Origin: Trichinella spiralis
Taxonomy: Eukaryota > Nematoda > Enoplea > Trichinellida > Trichinellidae
Reading direction: 5' to 3'
NCBI GenBank assembly: GCA_000181795.3
Contig: CM012953.1
Coordinates: 11,234,995 to 11,298,994 of the forward strand
DNA: 64,000 nt
Below, one piece after another: positions 1 to 21,478 of the stretch. The notes below the pieces were generated by a model. That model worked only from the letters and a program-made list of their open reading frames with translations, made no database searches and was not told the origin of the DNA. Each line of letters opens with the position of its first letter. The stretch's first letter is position 1. The position numbers and the translations under genes are program-made.

Positions 1-450
1 GTATATGGCGCGGCGCGCTTTCTAGCCCTATACATAGGGCCAGGGTCGGCGGCCCCGCGGTCGACCCAAACGCGAACCACCAATAGGCAGCTCGCTCGCG
101 GCGGGAGCGCTCGCTATCTCCGGCGCCGATCTAAAGCCTTGTCAGTCTTCAATTATGTTGTCATGGTTCGGATCTCTTGATCCTGCGCTAATCCCTTAAT
201 GGTCACGTCATGATGGCCATTTCCACTCCCTTTGATCTGACTGCCGTCGCCGCTATGGCGCACTCGCCATTGTCTCGCGAACGACGATAGATCGAGGCGC
301 AGCAGGGGGTCTCTCTGACCCCGACTCAGAGCCGCCAGACGCCCAGATAGCGATCTGGCCGGCGATGCGCGGGTATTGTTCTTGGCCTACCCGCGACTTC
401 TGGGCACCAGCCCTTGGCCAGGTCACACCGACTAGGTCGGTGTTTCTTAT
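1..450. other. GC-rich island of unknown origin
   Basis: About 450 bases at the window edge are far richer in G+C than everything after them, and the change to AT-rich DNA near 450 is abrupt. The block has short perfect inverted repeats (GCCCTA/TAGGGC near 26-41 and ACCGA/TCGGT near 428-441) and no convincing long reading frame. It does not resemble rRNA or tRNA as far as I can tell. It could be the 3' end of a mobile element entering from the left, a satellite unit or foreign or misjoined sequence; the edge prevents a decision. Confidence 0.4.
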
Positions 451-884
451 TCAAAAATATAACTTTTACTTTATGCTAAAATATTTAAGTTCCGTCCGGA
501 ACAAAAATGACAAATTAAAAAGTATTCAATACAATTATTAAAATTTTGCATTTATTGAGGTATTACTTTATGGAACTACAGTAATTCTATTTTAATTTAA
601 TAATTCTATTGAAATTCAATAATTCAAAATTTATGTTTTGAATTTTTTGATAGCGTAAGTAAATGTAGTAAATATCTATAATTTAAAATGCTATTTAAAA
701 AAATATATACATATGTCCTTAATTTAAAATTATAAAATTTTACTATCAGTAAGTATTTTTCTACAAAACATCTGTATAAATGATAATAAAGTTGCATTCT
801 CTAGATGTATTGTCATTGCCAGTTCTACCTTACTGTCGGTTGCTCTTATTGTGACTGTTTTCCTGCAGCGTTTCAAATAGAAAA
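451..884. other. intergenic / 5' flank of the kinesin gene
   Basis: AT-rich sequence with no supported gene. A T-rich acceptor-like TTTTCCTGCAG lies at 859-869, just before the kinesin start codon, so this flank may hold a 5' UTR intron or a trans-splice site. Nothing else recognisable. Confidence 0.4.
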
Positions 885-3800
885 ATGGCTGAAAGGCCTG
901 TTCAGATGTTTCTTAGAATTCTATCATTTTCTGAATCTGAAAAAAATAACATTGAAAGCGAGGTTGGTTATTTTTAATCTATTTTTCTTTTAAATTATGA
1001 AAACTTGGATAAGTTACTTTTGCTGATTTTAACAGTTTTCTGTTGCTTAGAAATTGCATTTTTAGATTGTTATATAATTTACTTCTTAAATAGAAGTTCA
1101 AAGTAATGCTTTTAATGTCATTGTTCAATTATTATTTTCAAGCTTAACTGCAGGGAGCACTTATATGTGTTGGCAAGCTAATTTTGTCATAAAAGTTGAA
1201 TTCACAATATTTATTTATTTTTATGTTGTGTCATATTTAGAAATATTTCACACATGTTAATGAGCAGAATTTGGTATTCGGTCTTCATTTACCTGGACAG
1301 ATCACATATAAATTCAGTCACATTTTTTCTTCTTCATCCAGTCAACAAGAAGTTTTTGAAAGGTCCACAAAAAGATTAATAGATGGTTTGTTCAGACGCG
1401 TGAATGGATTGCTGTTATCTCACGGCCTTACTGGCAGCGGCAAAATTTTTACTATGCTTGGTATGTATGGAAATCCACTTACTTATTTTTGATCAGTTTT
1501 GGTGATTTAGTAGCGACTTCGATTACTTTTTGTAGGAACTAAAGAGAATCCAGGAATGCTTCCACAAGCGTTGCGGGAGATTTTCATGCGAATTGGTCAT
1601 TCCAGTATCGAAGAAAATTTTTGCACGCCACAGAGCTATGATAATTTTATTTTGTCAAGTTCAGCAGAAAAACATAAAATGTTAGCTTTGAAAGCACATT
1701 TACTTGAAATATCAGCATCGGAAGTAAGCTAAACTCAGCATTTGTTACTTATGCCTTCTTTGAATTATGTTTTAGGTATTGCAAATACCCTCAGCTGAAT
1801 TCTTTTCTGATAATGAAATGTCAAAAATAAGTGAGTTCTCTGCTAAATTATTTTAATTTTAAACTACATTTAGTGTACTTTTTCTCTTAATTGAAATATT
1901 TTAAATATTATTTGTTTTGCACATATTTCATGTAAACTTATTATTATTTTTGTATAATAAAAATGTTATTTTGTTTGGAGATTGTGGAATGCAGATTGCG
2001 CTGTAAAATTTATTGTATTGTGAGTTACAGTAATTAATGTTTTGCAAGTACAAATTAATGACAATTATGTAGGGAAAAATGTAACTGCAATGATGATTTT
2101 GTATTTTTGGGCGTTGATTTATAAAAAATAGAAAGTGACGTTTGAATTAGTTTCTTTTAAACTATTTTGATTTTTAGTGCATTTTATTTTTATTCTCCAT
2201 TGTAGAGTTATTATTTGAAAGAATTTGTATTTTTTTAAACCAAAAGACATGTTATTGCAGACAGATTTTAATTTTTATAATTCCTATATTATGCTTTATT
2301 TTTTTCTTTTTTTAATTTTTAGATGGTAGTTGTGATTTTGTGGATTCTGGTGGAACAGAAGCATATCAAGTCTACATTTCAATGTTAGAGCATCATCATG
2401 ATAAATTTTTTGACTTATTTGACATTTCAAATCTTCTTGATCGTTCTGTTTTAAAAACAGTAGAAGATTCAAGTCGAAATGTGTATATTAAAGGTCCGAC
2501 GATTGTTTCATCAACGCTTAAAATAATTGATATTGATTTAGATATTGTTTTAGGTGCTTCAGAAATTCAAATCAGCAATGCACAGGAAGGAATGAAATTA
2601 TTTTGCGCTGGGAAACGTAACATGCGTTATGCTGGTTTGAAAATGAATTACGACTACAAGCAAAGGTATTTAATTCAAGCATATGTGTTTTTTATTTAAG
2701 AACGATTTTTTAGTCATTGCTTGTATGTTGTACGTTTGGTTTATAAGACAACATCTAATGATTCCAATTTTGGCATGAGAAGCAACAGGTGAGTCAGTCT
2801 GCTATTCAGTTAACATGTCATTATATCGTAAATTTGTAGGCCTATACTGTGATCAGTGTATGTAAGATTTCGATTCAAAATTTCCCCTTTTTTTAAGGAT
2901 TTTTGCGCAACATTTTATATGTAGTATTTTAATTTTAGTTAAAGAAGTTCAGCAGTAGCTTCAACTTCTTATTATTACTTTTTTACCTTTATTTTTGGAG
3001 ATTGGAATTGTTATCTTGTTTAGCTAATAATGTAATGTGATTTCATTTCAGATTGGTGTTTTGTGACTTGGCTGAAGAAGAACTATCACGGAATAGTAAT
3101 TCTCAACCATCGAAAGATGAATTGCTTTCTAATTTAACTTTTCTTGCGCTGTCTCGTTGTATGGGCGTGATACGATATAACCAAACTCACAGGTGATTTG
3201 AATTAATTATTAATATTATTTATCAACACGAAGTGTTTTTGCGTGGTTGATAAATTTGTTTTGCTGCAGTAAACAGAGGATGGTGCCATATCGTGCTTCA
3301 AAACTGACTCGTGCACTGCAAACATTTTTTACCAATCAAGAGAACGTGTCGTTTATTATTAACGTGAATCCAAGTAATTTTACAGTTGAAGGAATGTTGG
3401 CATCTCTTCGATTTACGGCCGCTTTAAAAAAGGTATGTCATATTTTATTGGTAAAAATTTTCAATATTAGCAAATGAAATTGCATGTGCAAATAAATTGC
3501 AGTCCATCAAGCATCAGAACAAAAGTACAGCGTGTTCTAAACTACAGCTTGGGAAGCGGCATTTGCTTGGTTTGCAAGGAAGCAAAGAAGTGAGCATATC
3601 TAGATAGCGAATCTCAAAAGCGCATGCGTGCATTGGTTACTGCTTCTATAATTTTTTTCTTTTTATCGGAAAAACATATACGGGGCGCATTTTTTGCTTT
3701 GAAAATTCCTATTGCTTTGCTTAGATTGCACGAAACTTACCTTTGCTTTTCTTATTTAAGCTGTTGAGTTTTCCGAAAATGGGTACTTTTTCACTTTTTT

Positions 3801-6297
3801 TTCGTAGGAGTTTTGTTTTGGGCAAATTCTTATATTTCAAAATCTAATCGTCATTGATATCGGCAATGCATTAACAAATGGATATTTTATGGTTTCAGGA
3901 AAATTCACCTGATCTCAAATCAAAGAAATTTACTCTCGATACAGAGACAAAAAAGACGGTAAGATATGTGATTGCATTGAATGAACGCAGTTCTTTTGTT
4001 GTGAGAAACGTTATCTCAATTAATGGTAACATTAATTATTAAATGATGATTTTATTTAGCGTCATTATTCTACTAGATATTGTAAAAAAGTAGAGTGGTT
4101 GTTTTTTAATTTTCTGTATTTGTTAACTTGTTTAGGTAGAAAAACTTTCTGACAGATTTTTTGAAAAGATTTATGCTGATGTATTATTGGATGAAGCAAC
4201 AAATTATGATGGTATTAATGCTGAAGTTGATCTGCTGAATGAAGAATGCTCTCGCACAATAAACAGCACTGTTGACGAGGTAAGCTTTGAACTTAAAATA
4301 AAAAAAAGATTTTATTACACAAATTAGGGCAAAGTAGTTTTTTATTTGCAGTTATTATTGTTTGTTATTATGGCTACTTCTTGCTTTGTTTTGCAAAATA
4401 TTCATTAAAGCGGAAGATTTCTTGCAGCGTATATCGAAGCATGATGTACCTGCATTATATTTAAATATTTCTTTTAAAATTTTGTTTTCTAAGCGCTTTT
4501 TTATCGGTATGAAACTTTGGAATTTCGGCTACTGAGATGTCAAAATAATGTTCGAAAAACTTCGATTTAACGACATTATGTTTATTACAAAAACGTAATA
4601 AACCGTTAGTTGTTTTCTTTAAACAACCGCAATGATGACGTCGGGCTGAATTGGGTGAAAGATTGTTTTAAAAATATTGAAAATTAGTACAGAGTGTGTA
4701 TTATTGATGAAAGCATGTATGATTGATTGCAATGAAAAGTTATTGATAGTGAATTTTTGACTAATTCGAGGAATATTTGAAAGAAACTGTAAAAGCATAC
4801 AGCGATTTATGCACCCCAATTGAAGCTGAGAAGCTGTTATTATTATTTGATCTTATTTAGCTTAAAATTGCTAATGATTGTTTTGAATTTTTAGAAAAAA
4901 GAAGCAACTATTGCTAAGAATGTACTACCGAGTTTTCCACCTGAGGTGTGAATGTTTTTCCTTAAATATTTGCGTATTTTATTTCCAGATGATATAAATA
5001 AGTATTTTAGACGATCCAAAATATTCTGAACGAGATAGCGGCTGTTCACAGCATGTTGAAAAATTTAGCATTTGATGTGAAAAAAGAAGAATTGGCTGTA
5101 CGTTATTATTGTTGTATTTTAAAATAGCTATTTCGTTTCATTTTGCATTTTTATCAAGTGGAAAGAAGAGTTCAACTTGTTAAGAGCCAAAGCTTATGAG
5201 TCGACAAAATTGTGTAGCATATTTAAGCAAGATGTTCAGCAGTGCAAGCGGAAAATAGTTCATCTGGAAATGGCGTTATCTATGAAAGTAATTGTCATTT
5301 ATTTATGTGTTAAATTTTTTGTATGTTCAGGATGAAAGTTTTTCCAATTGCTGAATTTTAGGAAGCAGAATGTGCTCGCCTTCAGCAGCAGATATTAAAG
5401 GAGCGTCTCAGTCGATTAAATAACACGCCAAGACAGCCTCGTGGAAAACATCGAAAAGTAATTTTTGTCTTTCTTCCACGTATAATTTCATAAGTAGCAT
5501 GATTTGATTAGTATTGCATGATCTGATTTTCATTTTTGCCGTATTTTTTGCAGAGTGATGTGAAACTTAATGCTAATGCCGATGTTGTGACTAGAGAATT
5601 TTTGGAGATGAGTAAGTTTTGGAAAAAAAAAATTTTTTTTTTCATAATATGGCATTGATTGATTTTTTGTAGTTAAAAAACATAAACCTACGGGTGACAG
5701 AAGTGCGGAAGTAAGGGGAAAAGGAAAACGAAACAAAAATAGTAAGTAACAGTGCAGAATTTGCTCATTATTATTTATGATTTCGTAATTGTTATTAATA
5801 AGAAACGCTATTTTTACGAATTTATTACGTATAGGTGTAGCAGCGTTTTGTACCGTGTGTGCAGTTTTTGATATTTTTTTAGATCTTTTGAATGTGGATA
5901 ACAAAATGAACGATGTGCCTAAATTGAGAAGATCAAGCAGAATTGGTATTTTGTTTTGGTTTTATTGTCAGTTTTGAAAAATTGATATATTTGTTTCAAC
6001 TTTAGCGGCGCTCAATAGGACAAAATCGCCTGTGTTCCAAACCCCAGAATGTTCAAAATTACCCGAAAAGAATAATTTATCTTCAGGAACATCGTTCAGA
6101 ACTGCTCCACCAAGAAAGCTACTGAAACAGCATGAACTGCGCATGACTTACCTCACTACTCCAGTATTTTTTGCTTTGCACTTTATTATTGATAATTGAA
6201 TTGAGGGCGTTGTTTGTTATAGGAAACAGACCATAATTCTGATTCAGATGAAGAAGATGCCGTCTCTAAAGTGATGAGCCGAGTCATGGAATCATGA
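885..6297 (+). CDS. kinesin-6 (MKLP1/ZEN-4/Pavarotti-like) with degenerate motor domain
   Basis: A protein of roughly 790 residues in about 20 exons with in-frame GT-AG introns, start at 885 (MAERPVQMF) and stop at 6295-6297. First exons: 885-962, 1241-1460, 1536-1733, 1776-1830, 2323-2665, 2714-2788, 3052-3192, 3270-3432. Family landmarks match MKLP1: NGLLLSHGLTGSGK, a QVYISMLE block like VSYIEIYN, NVYIKG, and RMVPYRASKLT followed by INVNPS. The ATPase motifs are eroded: P-loop GLTGSGKI (residues 88-95, Ile for the catalytic Thr), switch I NxxSSRSH reduced to NYDYKQSH, and switch II DLAGSE replaced by DLAEEE. A coiled-coil stalk follows (exons near 5010-5460), then a basic tail with LRRSSR, which fits an Aurora-type site. 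Normal family members form centralspindlin with CYK-4/RacGAP at the spindle midzone; this one probably binds partners without walking. The intact reading frame argues against a pseudogene. Exon borders after 3432 are less certain. Confidence 0.87.
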
Positions 6298-8074
6298 TGT
6301 TCTTATTATTTGTTTAAAGCATTGAATTTTTATTTCTAAATTCTGGAAATGTAATATATATGTTTCGTTATTTTTATTCTACTAGAGTGAGCACGTATCG
6401 CATGGTAGGAAACAGTTATCATTATTTGTCGCAATTCAATTGTCAATCTTTTATCGTAAATATTACACATTATTTCAAGTGATATTTTATTGTCGTTTTG
6501 TAAAATTGAAAAATCAGTTCTGAAATACAAATCATTCTTGAGAAATTTCATGAGCTTTTTTGCTCTATTTCTTTGCTTTGTATATGCATGTATCTTTAAA
6601 TTTGTAATAAAATTTTTATTTATGCAAGATTGTTTTGTTGTTGAAATAATCATCAATTACAACAGAGAAAAAATATCCTTTCTAAGGTTATGTAAATTTC
6701 AAAACTGAAAAAAAATTCTTTTTGTACAATGATTCAAAAACTACATAATGTAACTTTGTCACATCATATTATTGAGCTATGCGTGTATCGTGCTTGTATC
6801 CAATGAGGATGCGAGTTATTTAAAGCAAATATTAATCACACGAAATTGTTGATATTGATGTTAGTGAACGTTTCATTATTAAATTATTACTATAAATAGT
6901 TTATATTTTATTTTTGAAAACTTTTATTGCTCATGCTTTTAAATTATATTTCATTTTAGTTTATTTCATCTTATCATATTCAGAGGAAACTATTCATTTT
7001 TGCCAGCTTCGATCGCATTGAACATTTATATTGAAATTAACTTTCACTTTATTATTTTTCTTTTTGAAATTCTTGAAAAAAAATTTGGCAGAATCACAAG
7101 AAGCGCAACGCGATTTGAAATGGATTGAAAAATAACTGACATGCAGATTGATACTTGCAACTTCTGCAGAGAAGTAAAATGCAGCTGCGTTAAAGTATAT
7201 ATTCTTTTCTCTTCATTTGAAACTAACAATAATAACTTGGATAAATTTTATAAATAAATGATAACAATTTTTCAATATTAAAAATTCGATCGCAAATAGT
7301 CGATCATCAGATCAAGAGAATTTTACAACTGTGTCAAATGAAGCGATTGTACACCTTTGCAGTATCGGTAAAAAGAAATTTTGCATGAATTTCTTTTTCA
7401 TTTCTTGCAAAAAATAAAATCCATTGTATATAAAATAGCAATTTCTCATGTACAATGAAAAGGTGTATATTTGAAAAGAAGAAAAAAATTGCTGCTGCGA
7501 GCTCGATGCTTGGTGCCGGTGTTGCCAATGATGCTATTTCCAGTGTCAGTTCAACCTCACAGACGTCTCGTCTCGTCCATTTTCTTTTCATCGTTGTTGA
7601 AATTTAAAATTTTTTAAAGACATCATGCGTGCTATAAAAAAAAACAAGTAACGTCTACATGTGCTTTGTCATACGTGGGCGATAATTTTCTGCTTTTTCA
7701 CAGAGCAATTTCAACAGCTGAACAGGAGGAATGAATTTGAATTTTTTGTTTCTCAGAAAGACCATCAACAAGTGGGCAGTTGACGGTGCTCTTTTGCCGT
7801 CCCGAAACCACTGCTTAAGGTTAATTTTGAATTTGTAATAGAGAAAACTGTCAATTGTCAATTTAAGCCTTTTTGACAAGACCCACTCCGAACTGACCAA
7901 TCGCAGTGAATCTGGAAACAAACAACGCTCTCAACTGTGAACACCAATCCGACCCTTCCCCTTTCAAAGAGGCAACTGTGCCTGACTGAGTCCAGTGGGA
8001 AAAAGTCTACAACAATTACAAGATTATTCATTTTGTCATTGTGTTTGAAGAGAAAAAGCGAATTTTTGGAAAAA
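6298..8074. other. intergenic between kinesin and MMP, with one small open frame
   Basis: Kinesin 3' flank (AATAAA near 6606) and the MMP upstream region. A 50-codon plus-strand frame at 7455-7607 begins MKRCIFEKKKK and has a Ser/Ala-rich middle in a locally GC-richer patch. It could be a small gene, an upstream exon or chance. No homologue recognised. Confidence 0.3.
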
Positions 8075-16491
<8,417 letters not shown>

Positions 16492-18197
16492 TGTTGACTA
16501 TATGCAGTAAATTTCTTCCGGATACATTTTACCTGTTGCAAATTAATAAGTAAAAAATATTGAAATCAACTTTTTGTGTTTGTCGTACAGTTAGGTCGTA
16601 TAAATATGAATTCATAAATAATAAAAGGAATTGTGATATTTGCATTCGATGGTTTGTAAAACCGTTTTAGTTCATTATTATTTGCAATTAGTTTGAAGAA
16701 TATATTGACAAACTGCTGCGTAGTTGCTATGGTGTAAAAATTATAAAGCATCCAAACAATCTTATGCGATCGTTGGTTATGTAATTCATCTTGGAAAAAT
16801 TTGTGAATTTATTTCATTGCACATCATATGAAGTGCTAAACGTTTCAAATAAAATTTCAAATTCGAGTACATTTCACTTTTAAATTCTCACACTGCATCA
16901 GTGTAAGTTTTAAAAAATATTTAAATTTCAATTTAAAGCTGTAGCAAACACCTTTTTGTCGTAAAATTTGAACAAAACTATATTGTTGGTTGATCAGTGG
17001 AATAAGCTTGCTGTTGAAATTGTTTAGCTGTTCATCCTACTCTACTGACAAATTCTGAATTCTGCAAAGCGTTGCATTTTCCATGAAAAAAAGAATTATG
17101 GATAGTTAAATTGCAAGTCCAAAAAATAACAACACATTATAAAGATATTTAAAGAAAAAACAGAACATCATCGAAAAATTACGTAAGGTGCCTTGGTGTA
17201 GAGTTGCACGAAGAACAATTTAAAAGAAGAAAAAAAAACTGAGCGGCATTATAAAGTCAAATGAATTGATAAATAATGAAATAAATGTTGAATTATTTCC
17301 ACTTAATTTGTGACAATATCGCCATCATCGTTCAAGTTTTCAAATATAATTGCACTGCTAGTTGGCGGCTACGTTGATGTCCCAGAAGCTACAAATATTA
17401 TACCAACCTATCAGTATTTTTTGAAATAGTAACAACAGAAATTAGCAAATGCTATAAAATAAAGAATATGCAATATAAATTATTTCTTTTTTTTAAGAAA
17501 TTGTTGTTCGAAAAAAGTGTTTTATAAAAAAGACGAATTTCGTAAAAATAACAACAAGTATATGTATTTTAAAAGCATTCAGTAGTTATTCATTTGAAAT
17601 ACGTACACTTCTGCTATATAGAAATGAAGTGAAAATTTGGTTTTCAGCAGAACTTAATCTTAAGTGAGTATATGCTGAGTAAATTGTGCATGAAAATATA
17701 ATAAGTGTATTTTTTCTCAGTTGCTAAAATAATTTCAAAGATTTCGTAAGTAAGTGTTTCACTACTTTTACATGAATTATAACTTTTTAAATTTTCTCAA
17801 GAAGCGAATTTAAATTTCATCTCAGTTCAACCAAGTGAAAAATTTTCCAAACAGAAATAACTCCCATTATCTTCAAGAATAAATAAATGCATTAGTAAAA
17901 ATAATGCTTCAAATTGCGAAGTAGACATTAGGGACGTTTTTTGTTGACTAAAAAAACAGCACCAACGTTGCAACAGATGAGCTTCCATATTACTGCTACA
18001 TGTGTTCAACAGCTTTGGATGCAGTTTTATCGCGAGTGTTCGCCGTTGAACGGACAGCTAAACGGACACTGTGATCGTTTCCATTCTAGCCGAACGTTTC
18101 GACGTCCACATTTTAAACTTGCAAATCAATTACTGTACTAATACAATAAGCGCGTCAGGGTCGCTGCAGTCGAATTGTGGTAGTGGTTGTTGAGGCG
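16492..18197. other. intergenic between MMP and SH3 gene
   Basis: AT-rich. AATAAAAG motifs near 16617 could end the MMP mRNA. A 40-codon plus-strand open frame near 17305-17428 has coding-like composition but no start, no clear splice context and no recognised homologue. The last 250 bases become GC-richer towards the SH3 gene and probably hold its promoter and 5' UTR. Confidence 0.4.
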
Positions 18198-18979
18198 ATG
18201 AAGTTGTTCTGCGTGCCGAAAACGTGGAACCGTCGTGTTCTAGGTAAGCCGTCGGCTTTTGCCAAACGTGCCGGTGGATTTGTTTGAATTTGCAATTTTT
18301 TCTTGCAGAAAAGACGAAACATTGGTTCGGATCGAGCTGCAGCACGAACCGCCTTTCGCCGGTCAGACGCAGTGGTTCTTTCACGTCGCTCAGCTCCAAC
18401 AAAGCCTACGTGCGCGTCAATGGCAAACGGTCAGTCAGATTGGTTGCCATAGAATCGTACAAGCCGGTAGAAAGCGACGAGCTAGCGGTTGCGGCAGGTG
18501 ATCTGTTGTACGGAGTGTATTGTTACAACAACGACTGGCTGTACGTGGTGAATGAACAAGGCGACGAAGGATTCGTGCCCAGTCGGGTTTGTGAATTTGC
18601 ATACCGCCGATCGGTGGTCAGAAATGACGCCAATGGAACTGCCGCCACGATGGAAGTGAACCAGCCCCGAGTCAGCAAAAGTCGAACCGCCTCGCCCGCC
18701 GGGCTTGAAAATGTGAACCGATTTTTGAAAACTCTCTCCATATGCAGCGAATTGGATTCATTCACCAGACCCCAATCGGAATCACCCCATTCAAGCGGCT
18801 GGAACGAGCCGACAAGCTCAGTATGCTCAATTGGTGCTTCATCTGATGACTCATTTCGCAATCTTGGTCAACTGCTGCCTGTGGCTGCGGGCAGCGGTGA
18901 CAAGCGAAAGCTGTTTCTCCAAGCCTACAATACTGTCTGGAACGACGCCAACTTGGCCCTGTGCCAGACGAACTGTTAA
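18198..18979 (+). CDS. single SH3-domain adaptor-like protein
   Basis: Two exons, 18198-18243 (MKLFCVPKTWNRRVL) and 18309-18979, joined by a 65-base intron ending TTGCAG, give about 238 residues. An SH3 domain spans roughly residues 63-118: VAIESYKPVESDELAV corresponds to ALYDY plus the RT loop, then GD, the central tryptophan in NNDWLYV, and the closing GFVPSRVC. The N-terminus is basic and short; the C-terminal half is Ser-rich and probably disordered. SH3 domains bind proline-rich ligands, so it is likely a cytoplasmic adaptor; the subfamily is not recognised. Coding sequence is much GC-richer than its surroundings. An AATAAA at about 19096 can serve polyadenylation. An acceptor-like TTCTTTTCAG at about 19123 leaves room for an alternative or UTR 3' exon. 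Confidence 0.75.
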
Positions 18980-21478
18980 TTCTGGCGGTCGGTCATGTTT
19001 TGCTTTCAACGCAACAAGAACAACTGTAAACGCATTTTAATTCTTCTGCAGAAACATTTAATGCCTATTAGTCTGATTGTAAACTTTCATCGCAAATAAA
19101 AACTGTTTGCCCCTTCTTTTCAGCTTCTGCTGCTGTTGGATTTGTCGGTCGGCTTATTTGAACAGCTCAATTCGACGGCTATTGTCCGGTGATAAATGAC
19201 CGTACCGGAGGTCCAGCTCAACTGGCCTCATTCCCACGCCCCCTCGGTTGGACAAGCAACGCTGGCCAGCAATTTTTTCTCATTTGATCGTCAGTATTTT
19301 TTCCTTCTATCCCCTATCTACTTCTACTGGTTAAACTAGTTTTGCATTATTATTCAGTAGACTTCTTATATGTATGTGTATAATTTTTATTATAGAGCTA
19401 ACTAGCTGTACAGATATGTATATAGATTAACAATTTTGCTGGCCAAATCAGAAATTTAAATTTCAGTGCAATTCAATAATAATAATATTATTATTAAATG
19501 AACATTTTGTTGCGTTGAACATGCTGCTGAAAATGATGAATCATTCATGATTTTATGACAATCATTCTTACGCTTTTTTAAATGAAATATTCTTATTGCA
19601 TTGCAAACAACCGCTTGAAAAGCATTTTCTTTTTTGCTAACTAGGGCTCTTCATTTGAAGCCCAACCTTACATTCTGTAATAGAAATCAGGTTTCTATGC
19701 ATAGAATTCATGTTGCTTAGTAAAAAATTGGCAATTTTTATTCTCTAAATAAAATTTAATCATATCTTGAATTGAATATGATAATTATTTTTATTGTTCA
19801 CTATAACTATTCTTCACTGAAACAAATTTGAAAATATTTTTTTAATTTTAATGAATTGCAAAATGAAAAACTGCAAAGTTAGCACAATTATACGAAAAGA
19901 ACAATATTGAATTTTCACCCTCATAATTATTGTGCATTTTAAAAATAATACAACTGGATCATTCATTATTGATTATAATATTATAAAAATTCAAATTTTA
20001 ATAAACAGAAATTTGGTGACTGGAAGCTGAATTTCAAAGGAGAAAAATTACAAAAATTGTTTCAAATGACAAACCTAATGTCAATTTCAAAAGTTTCCAA
20101 ATCGAACAATAATTAAATAATTCCGCCTTGGATTGTATCTATTGTCAATTGTGGTCTATTATTTGTTGTATGTTGAAAATATTAAAAGATTAAATTTGAA
20201 GATGAAAATAATAAAAATGTTGAGCAAGTAAAAAATTCATTGTTGAACAATAATAAAACAAACATACGACATGAAATTTACGCTGGAATACTCATATTTC
20301 CTGAATGTAGTGCAGTGAATGAATATATAATACCATTTGAATAATTTTCACAATTGCAAGCTGAACTACATATTCCATTTTCATTCACATTTCCGGCAAC
20401 AACAATTACACGCACCTCTTCAACGTTCAAAATAACGCCACCATGCCCGGCAATTACTATTGTCAGCGAAAACTATGGAACACATTCTTCGGTATCAATT
20501 GAATGATAAATTGAGTTCACATGAGGCCAAATAACAAAAAGTTCCACATTTGCGCAACATAAACGATAAATTTCCAAATAAAATTATTAAATCAACTGTT
20601 ATTAATAATGATAAATTGCATACAGCATGAAGTTTTAAACAAGCTGAAAGTTCAAAAGACAACAACTTCCACCGTGCTATGTACAAAATTAACGCTGCTA
20701 CTAAAATACAAGTTAAAATATGACAATTTTTTTCGATCCAAATTTTCATGATTAATACTGTAATTTAAATTTTCAGTTATCTTTCAAAGCTGATAATTGA
20801 GTAACTCATTTTTAATTAAAAAAATTTGTCAAACATTTTAAAATACATTCAAATTTTATTATATTATCATAAGCTATGCATTTATATTTTCAGTGGAACT
20901 TGTCCGTCAATAAATTATGAAACAGTTTTCCAAAAAAATTTCCAAAAATTACATTCATTTATTCAGTTATTCTTACACATATTTATAACACCAAATATTT
21001 TGAACAATACATAAAAGCATGCAAAATAACTCAAGAAACACTTTTTTATCAAAAATTATTTTCATATCAATATTTAATATCTTAAAACTACATTTTATTA
21101 CTGTATTTTCAGTTTTAGTTTTCTATTCGGCAGACCATTTGGAATGGGGCTGAAATAATTCAAGTTTTACAAGCATTTCTAGTAGCACAAAATTTCTCAT
21201 GTACAAAACCGTCTTTCACATCTACGTCGTCATTAATTCAGTCGCTCATTATTTATTTCAGTTTTCAAAGCACACTTTTAATAGACTGCATCTTATCATT
21301 ATCCATTGTCGGCTTTTCATATCATGCAAATAATCAAGTTCATTCAGTCCTTTTTTAAGTATCATTATTCATCGATACAAAATAAACGTTTTTTTCCAAA
21401 AATGATACCCCACCATTTATTAAATGAAAAATGTTTAATAAAATTAAAATTAAAAAAATATATATGTAATTGATAATG
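18980..21478. other. intergenic between SH3 gene and MED29
   Basis: The first 280 bases are GC-richer and probably 3' UTR of the SH3 gene, possibly with an extra exon near 19124-19190. The remainder is AT-rich, without recognised genes, tRNAs or long repeats. Confidence 0.4.

Noticed and set aside
1-450. rRNA gene fragment as explanation for the GC-rich island
   Set aside because: No recognisable conserved rRNA segment; only base composition is suggestive.
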